DNA from: Typhlomys cinereus
Lineage: Eukaryota; Chordata; Mammalia; Rodentia; Platacanthomyidae
Length of the DNA stretch: 64,000 bases
Assembly: GCA_023101885.1 (NCBI GenBank)
Contig: JALPQD010000089.1
Location: 2,279,087 to 2,343,086 of the forward strand
Direction: 5' to 3'
Shown: positions 58,436 through 64,000 of the stretch, piece after piece
Layout: every line of letters starts with the position of its first letter
Position numbering within the stretch: the first letter of the stretch is position 1
Made by a program: the position numbers and the translations under genes
The notes under the pieces: model-generated
Seen by the model: only the letters and a program-made list of their open reading frames with translations
What the model was told of the DNA's origin: nothing
Databases searched by the model: none

Positions 58436-58442
58436 GCAATGA

Positions 58443-58841
58443 CTGACGTATCAACAACCCCCAAAGTCTAGCATGGATCGCAGGCAGTGGGATCCTTAGA
58501 GGCAAGGGATTAACAGCCATGGTAGTGTTCCCATACTAACGGAGAGCCCAAAAAAGGGCTCCTGGCTATGCCACTGAGTACTTGCACCTCACTAGAGGTG
58601 CAAGTAGAGGACTCAGAGAGGGAGGTTTGGCATTCACAGAAAAGGATGTTCCAGGGGATGGGAAGGGCAAAGGGAGAGGCACTGGGAGAAAGGGGAGGGA
58701 GGGGGTGAAAGGAAGGGGAAAAGAGGGGGAGTGCAAAAAAGGGACTGGGGAGGGGTGGACAGAGGGAGAGGACCTTGTATGATTGGAGTAAACAAACAAA
58801 TTAATTAATCAATTAATTAATTAATTAATTAATTAATTAAA
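58443..58841 (+). mobile_element. older L1 3' UTR fragment
   Basis: ACCCCCAAAGTCTAGCATGG, CAAGGGATTAACAGCC, GAAAAGGATGTTCCAGGGG, a purine tract, then a (AATT)n tail at about 58797-58841. More diverged than the neighbouring L1, with a local hairpin (see findings). Confidence 0.82.
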
Positions 58842-59049
58842 TGTAAAAGGATAGGATCCAGAGAGAATGCCCAGCCAAGGATGTAAGGTTAGCAATGAAG
58901 GTGCAGATCTGGCCCCCTGTGGACATTGGGATTGGCTGGAAGAGACTGATGTCATGAATATTCTCAATGTCTTGCATTTGAGGGAATAAAGATAACCATC
59001 ACTTATTTTGTTCAAAAGAAGAAAAGGGAGGAGGCCTTTCCTCAAAAAA

Positions 59050-59325
59050 TGGCAAGTGGACTGTGGAGACAGTCAGTGAAATGCTGTATGCAAGCAGGAG
59101 GACCCAAGTTTGACCTCAAGAACCCATGTGCTTATAATCGCAGTGCTGGGGAGATGGAGACAGATGGATCCCAGAGGCTTACTGGGAGCCAGATTAGCCT
59201 AATTCACAAGTCCCTGTCACAAAAACCAAGGTGGATAACTCCTGAGGAAGAACACTTGGTGTTAAATGCCAGATGCATACATGCACATCAGAGACAGAGA
59301 GAGAGAGAGAGAGAGAAGTATTTAA
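59050..59325 (+). mobile_element. B4-like SINE (ID head plus B1 body)
   Basis: tRNA-like head with CCCAAGTTTGACCTC, then the B1-type AATCGCAGTGCTGGGGAGAT, ACAGATGGATCCCAGAGGCT and a GTCCCTGTCACAAAAACCAA end, followed by GTGGATAACTCCTGAGGAAG and a (GA)n tail. Matches the rodent B4 plan. The 123-codon frame across it is an artefact. Confidence 0.75.
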
Positions 59326-60205
59326 AATTCTTTAACTGTCCCATAGATGAAATGTTGTCTCTTTCATTTGGCCAAAGAGCCAAAGAGTCCAGAGGAAAGA
59401 ACCCTGTAAGGAGAGAATAAAAAAAAAAATATTCCATTATTGTGACCTCCCTAGCAACAGTCTAGCAGAACTGTGTTCAAGCAAAACCATGCGTCCTGCC
59501 TGATTCACTCATCCTCTCCCAGATCAATTGATTCATGGCACTTGGGTTGTGATCCTAAGACTGGAAAGCAGGACAGAATAGCTCTCTTCTAATGATTTGC
59601 ATCTCCCAAGCATGCTTAGGTTTGAAGCAAGACTGAATGATTGAAGGAGTCACATAGTTTTATGTGGAAGGAATTTCTGTATACTATAGGTCATTTAGTA
59701 TTCTCCGTGAACTACTATAAACAGTGGAAATCCTCTGGCTATTTTCCCCTCGTACAGTCACATGCATCTGGCCCCATTCATGAAGGTCACCGTTTTAAGG
59801 AAAAAGTGGCTCAGATGCCAGTTTTGGGTAGCTAACAAAACACTAGATTGCTGTAAATCCAGAAGGTCCTTGTAAATATACTAAAAAATGTTTTTGAAAT
59901 TTTAATTAGTTATCTATTTTAGGCCCCACTAATAATAGTACTATTATGCTGTCTGTAAAAGAATCTCTGCATTTCTGGACACTATTGTGAAGCCAGAGGG
60001 ATAGAGACTTCTGCTCTCTGAGCTTAAGCTGCCAGAGTATACAGGAAACACAAAACAAGCAAACACATTTTTTTTTAAATAAAAACAAAGCTACTAATAG
60101 GATTCAAGAACAAAGAACATAAGTAGGTTGCATAGTTTAGGCTGGAGTATCATGGAAAGATAGATTATTATTACCTAAAAATTTCTGCTTGTGAACTAAT
60201 AGCCA
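59326..60205. other. unassigned sequence
   Basis: No gene or repeat recognised. Confidence 0.4.
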
Positions 60206-60223
60206 AAAAATATGCTTAATCTT

Positions 60224-60410
60224 GGGGCTGGAGAGGTGGCTCAGGGGTTAAGCCTCTGCCTTGTAGGCAGAAGGTCCTAGAGTTCGGATCCCAGATCCCA
60301 CGTATAGACGCCAGGTGGAAGCGGGGGCGGCCTGCGTGGTTCTACACACACGCGCGCACACACACATGCACATGCGCACAGTTGAATAAATAATAATAAA
60401 ATATTTTTTT
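60224..60410 (+). mobile_element. B2-like SINE, short form, 18-bp TSD
   Basis: Head GGGGCTGGAGAGGTGGCTCA, box-B-like AGAGTTCGGATCCC, body to GGCGGCCTGCGTGGTTCTAC, then a (CA)n/A-rich tail. A perfect 18-bp TSD, AAAAATATGCTTAATCTT, lies at 60206-60223 and 60411-60428. Very young by its TSD. It lacks about 105 bp of the body present in 29713-30004. Confidence 0.93.
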
Positions 60411-60428
60411 AAAAATATGCTTAATCTT

Positions 60429-61779
60429 TTAAAAGTTTTTTATTTGTTTTTTTTGACAATTTCACATACTATCCAATGCATAACGATCAAACATGACCCT
60501 ATCCTCTCCCTCTCCTCTCTCCTTGTTTATCCTCCTGGTTCCTTATGAATTTATTTCTCATATTCCATGCTTTTTTTTGTTTTGCTTTTTGTTTTGTTTT
60601 ATGGCTAATTCAGGTCTATAAGGATCATCTGAATAACTGTAAGTTTGGAACTCTCAGCAGTGGAAACATTGCTGAACCAAGAACTTTATAGAATCTTTCA
60701 ATAGCCACTAGTTCAGCAGTAGGAAGTAAGCCCTGGTGTGTCTCCCATGGTCTTGTGTAGGCCCAGGATAGGTAACCACGGCTGATGCTGGTTTATGTGT
60801 GCATTGTTTGTTCCTGTCTTCAAGATGGATTTTTGTGGTTTTTTTTCCTTATCTTCTGCCTCTTGCGTAATCCTACACCCTCTTCAATGTGCCTTAGAAG
60901 AAGTGATATAAATGTCTTGTTTAGTGCTAAATTCTCAATCTCTTCTCTTAGGTACCTTATTCTCAGCTTCTTAGGCAACACTGGATCTCTGCAATTCACT
61001 TTCATTTTGCATAAAGAGACTTTTTCTTTTAGTTAAGGATGAAAGTAGCTTTGTCTATAGGTATGAACAAAGGTATTTAACAGGCAGTTTGATGCTGTAT
61101 AATTCCCAATAAATGGCAGAATATGTTTAGCTTAAGAACCACTGCTTATTTTGCAGACAAACTAAATCATTTATAGAAATTAATACTTACCATCATGATG
61201 TTCCTCTGCAGTGTTTTACAAATACTAGCCTATTTATTCTTCAACAGTGCTATAAGGTAAAGACTTTGACTATTAAACAAAGCAATTCGTCCAAGATTAT
61301 TTAACTTGTAAGCAGCAAATCATGTGTGTATACCATTTGTGAGCTTGTTTCTCTATTTGAATTAGGTGGGGACACAAAGAAAGTAGTTTATAGGTAGCAG
61401 AGGACACATTTTTATTGTTGTAGCTTTAATACCAATGATGTTCACTACCACAGTCATGAAAGTTCTTAATAGGGAAGCCAGAAATTTTAAGGTAGTACCT
61501 TCAAGGGAGTTTTATCTCTTAATGGAGAGAGATTCCCCGCACATATGACATAGTGTAATTCCAATTTTATGAGATACCTTTGCTAAATTAAAGGCTACCA
61601 CCAATAAGTGCTTAGTTCAGAAGAAAATGGGATTGTAAAAGATTAGGATGTATTGACACAATATGAAATTGTGCTCTACCAGACACTTGAGGGACTGTTG
61701 AATCTAATCCTTTAATTTCTGAGAAAAGTTTATCAAAGAAAAACCATTGAACCAAGTCCTTACACCTAATTAGGGTAAT
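60429..61779. other. unassigned sequence with MIR-like piece
   Basis: A reversed MIR-like phrase lies near 61205-61320 (TCTTCAACAGTGCTATAAGG). About 60440-60550 may be a decayed L1 3' UTR. No gene. Confidence 0.4.
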
Positions 61780-61932
61780 GACTTACTGTTTCCCCATTGC
61801 GGTGCTAAAATACCCTGGAAAAAGCAACCTACAGGAGAAAGGGCTTATAGTCCATGATGGCAGGGAAGTTAAGGCAGGAGGATCTATAAACAGCATCTTA
61901 TATCCACAGTTGGAAAGTGGGGGTGGGGAGAG

Positions 61933-62449
61933 GCAAGCAGCGAGGTATCGCAGTGGGTAAAATGTCTGTTCACAAACCTGTCAACTTGAGTTTCACCCCT
62001 ATCATGGTTTGAAAAGTAAGTTGTCCCCCACAGACTCCTCATGTGTTTGCATATTTAACTCTTGTCAGTGTTAGGGGCAGTCATGGCACCTTCAGGAGGT
62101 ACGACCTTGCAGGAGGAAGACAGGTCACAGGGGTTGACCTTGAGGCTGGTTAGTCCCACACTGTTTCAGCTAGTCGTCTGCCTTAGCAATCAGCCGCTTG
62201 CCCTCTCGGCCTCCATGATGTCTGCAATAACCTGAGCTGTCTCTACCTGCTGCTGCCTGCCCTGTCTTTCCTACCATAATGGCATCCTCTAGAACCATAA
62301 GCTAAACAAATATCCTTTTTCTCCCTGAAGTTGTGTCTGAGTGGTGTCTCACAAGAACATGACAATCCCCAGAAGCTTCACAAAGTTGAGGAAGAGTTGG
62401 CTTTCTGACTTCTGAAAGTTGTTCTCTGACTTCCATCTATGCATGGTTG

Positions 62450-62482
<33 letters not shown>
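61933..62482 (+). mobile_element. tRNA-derived SINE split by an LTR
   Basis: The first half (61933-62000) has the head CGCAGTGGGTAAAATGTCTG and box-B-like TTGAGTTTCACCC. The second half (62367-62482) resumes with CCCCAGAAGCTTC, TTGGCTTTCTGACTTCTGAA and a (CT)n tail at about 62451-62482. The halves join naturally as one B4/RSINE-like element. Confidence 0.55.
62000..62366 (+). mobile_element. ORR1-like MaLR solo LTR, nested
   Basis: TATCATGGTTTGAAAAGTAA, GTTGTCCCCCACAGACTCC, CTTGAGGCTGGTTAGTCCC, CTCCCTGAAGTTGTGTCTG and ACAAGAACATGACAA follow the ORR1 order seen at 8861 and 50162. Inserted into a SINE. Confidence 0.75.
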
Positions 62483-62486
<4 letters not shown>

Positions 62487-63019
62487 CCTGCTAGTCAAAT
62501 TTAAAGTAAAAAAATTGAAATGCACGAATACACACTGTTGACCAGCTTGTTTTCTCCATTGTATGTAGTTCAGACAAGTGTTACAGTTAAAATAATAAAT
62601 ACAATTCTTCATGGACTTTCTCAAAGGCTAACATTAATCTAGGCGATATCTGGAAGATTGGCTTTTAGGTGTCAAGTTGACAATTAATGCTAAACAAACA
62701 TCTTGGATTTTGAAATCTTGGCCCTTTCCTCTGGCTAAGTTCATCTGTACACTTTGATTTTCTTTCTGGTGGAAGGTGAGTGCTCTCTAATCTTCTATTC
62801 CTCCTCACCACCTTCCACGAAGAGGTTAAGTGACAAGATTATAGCATGAAATGATGAAACCTTGTTACTTAAGATAAAAACTCAGAAGTGTGAGCGATTT
62901 TTGGCTCTTACAGGAACTTTTTTAAAAATTAAAAATAGCTTCATGAGGTAAGTTTAGACTTCAACTTGCTAAGTTTTGGCATATAAAACCATCAATTCAA
63001 GATAGTGATCATATTATGC

Positions 63020-63331
63020 ACCCCATGCATTCCATTTGTAATCCCTCTTTCTAACTCCCTGCTCTACCTGCCTTACCTCTCATTCCCAGGCAACTATCAT
63101 TCTACTTTCAATCAGCATTAGAATTTAATGTAAGTGAAACTACGTGCAATTATCCAGAAACATCCAAATAGCCGGTACCCTTTATTTCATTATTCATTAT
63201 GTTATTGTGAGATGAATCCATTTGTTGCATACATTGTTGCTCTTTCCTTCTGATTACTAAATAGTATTCCACTTCATGTATGTATAAACACTCTGTATTC
63301 ACTTACTTGTTGACATTGTATCTATTTTTCT

Positions 63332-63374
<43 letters not shown>

Positions 63375-63767
63375 GTAAAGTCTAATTGTTGACACATGCT
63401 TTCACAATCTTGGATAAAATATTTCAGGAGCATCATATAATTAAATTGAAGTTAAGTGTTCATTTAACTTTTCAAGAAACCACTGAACTTGTACAATGAT
63501 CCTGTACAATGCATCGGAATGTCAAACTTCCACATCTTTCCCAACATGTGGTATGCTTCATATTTTTATATATGACGTTCTAGTAGGTGTGACATGGCAT
63601 ATCTTTATTTTGGGGTTTTATTTTTATTGAAATTTATTATTTTGATCACCTTCTCATGCTTATTTGATGCCAGCATATCTCTTTGGTTAGGTATCTGTTC
63701 GAGTCAGTTGTATTTAATGGGACCATTTGTTATTGAGTTTTCCATATTTTGAGCTTCCCTGTGTATT
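63020..63767 (-). mobile_element. ancient L1 ORF2/3' remnant
   Basis: Reversed old L1 signatures: ACTAAATAGTATTCCACTTC, TTGTTGACATTGTATC, later CACCTTCTCATGCTTATTTG and ATTTGTTATTGAGTTTTCC. These follow the antisense ORF2 C-terminal region of L1M-type elements. An (AT)n array interrupts it. Confidence 0.65.
63335..63372. repeat. (AT)n microsatellite
   Basis: About 19 AT units in the ancient L1. Confidence 0.93.
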
Positions 63768-64000
63768 TTTGATCTTTGACAAAGGGGTCAAAAAAATTCA
63801 ATGAAAGAAGAACAGCATCTCCAACAAATGATGCTGGCAAAACTGGATGTCCACATGCAGAAGATTAAAACTGGACCTGTACTTGTCACCATGCACAAAA
63901 CTTAATTCCAAATGGATCAAGGACCTCAGTATTAGGCCAGAGACTACAAAAACCCTAGTTGAAAGGGTAGGGAACTCCCTTGAGCTGATTGGGCTAGGCT
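63768..64000 (+). mobile_element. L1 ORF2 internal piece, runs off window
   Basis: Sense L1 matching the reverse complement of about 11140-11390: CTTTGACAAAGGGG, ATGCTGGCAAAACTGGATGT, AACTTAATTCCAAATGGATC and GAACTCCCTTGAGCTGATTG. It encodes ORF2p downstream of the reverse transcriptase motifs. It belongs to the young lineage in this window and continues past 64000. Confidence 0.88.

Larger units (their letters stand above)
61780..62690 (-). mobile_element. MaLR-type LTR with two nested insertions
   Basis: The outer element opens CCCATTGCGGTGCTAAAATA (61790) and ends GGTGTCAAGTTGACAATTAA (62668-62688), the two ends of the MT-like family. Between them lie a SINE (61933-62482) and, inside that SINE, an ORR1-like LTR (62000-62366). 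Confidence 0.58.

Noticed and set aside
60224..60296. tRNA-like A and B boxes suggesting a tRNA gene
   Set aside because: They belong to the head of a SINE with an A-rich tail and an 18-bp TSD. No complete tRNA cloverleaf is apparent.

Overview
This window is mammalian nuclear DNA, almost certainly from a rodent. It is AT-rich and has no operons or dense coding. It is full of rodent-type retroelements: ORR1-like MaLR LTRs, B1, B2-like, B4-like and ID SINEs, many copies of one LINE-1 (L1) lineage, and old mammal-wide MIR and L1M remnants. B2-, B4- and ORR1-like elements together point to the mouse-related clade. The B2-like SINE differs clearly from the mouse B2 I know, so a lineage such as jerboas is possible, but I cannot fix the species. 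The layout fits the inside of a very large intron or an alternative-promoter region of a big gene.

Only one stretch looks like host coding sequence. It is a GC-richer block near 31.45-32.33 kb holding a 103-codon ORF (32011-32319) that ends in phase 0 at a strong splice donor. I recognise its peptide, from memory and with moderate confidence, as an alternative N-terminus of DLG2 (PSD-93/Chapsyn-110), a synaptic MAGUK scaffold gene with several far-apart first exons. No other exon, tRNA, rRNA or CRISPR array could be supported.

Left part (0-16 kb): an L1 3' end, SINEs with target-site duplications (TSDs), MaLR LTRs, and then a 6.38-kb full-length L1 on the minus strand (9269-15650). That L1 has a 13-bp TSD, a tandem-monomer 5' promoter, and ORF1 and ORF2 both broken by frameshifts. 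Middle (16-32 kb): old repeats, a second ORR1-like LTR, then an L1 cluster (23.3-28.0 kb). One L1 there is split by an inverted piece of a different L1 subfamily, and two L1 tails used the same target site. The putative DLG2 exon follows.

Right part (32-64 kb): mostly unassigned intronic-type sequence with scattered repeats. It includes a 0.83-kb L1 with a 16-bp TSD, a 45-bp L1 micro-insertion, a perfect 51-bp direct repeat 0.87 kb apart, nested LTR/SINE/LTR insertions, and a young L1 fragment running off the right edge inside an ancient L1.

I found no new biological system. The most useful points are the probable DLG2 alternative first exon, the monomer-driven L1, and several well-delimited retrotransposition scars. 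All repeat names are from recognition by eye and were not checked against a repeat library.
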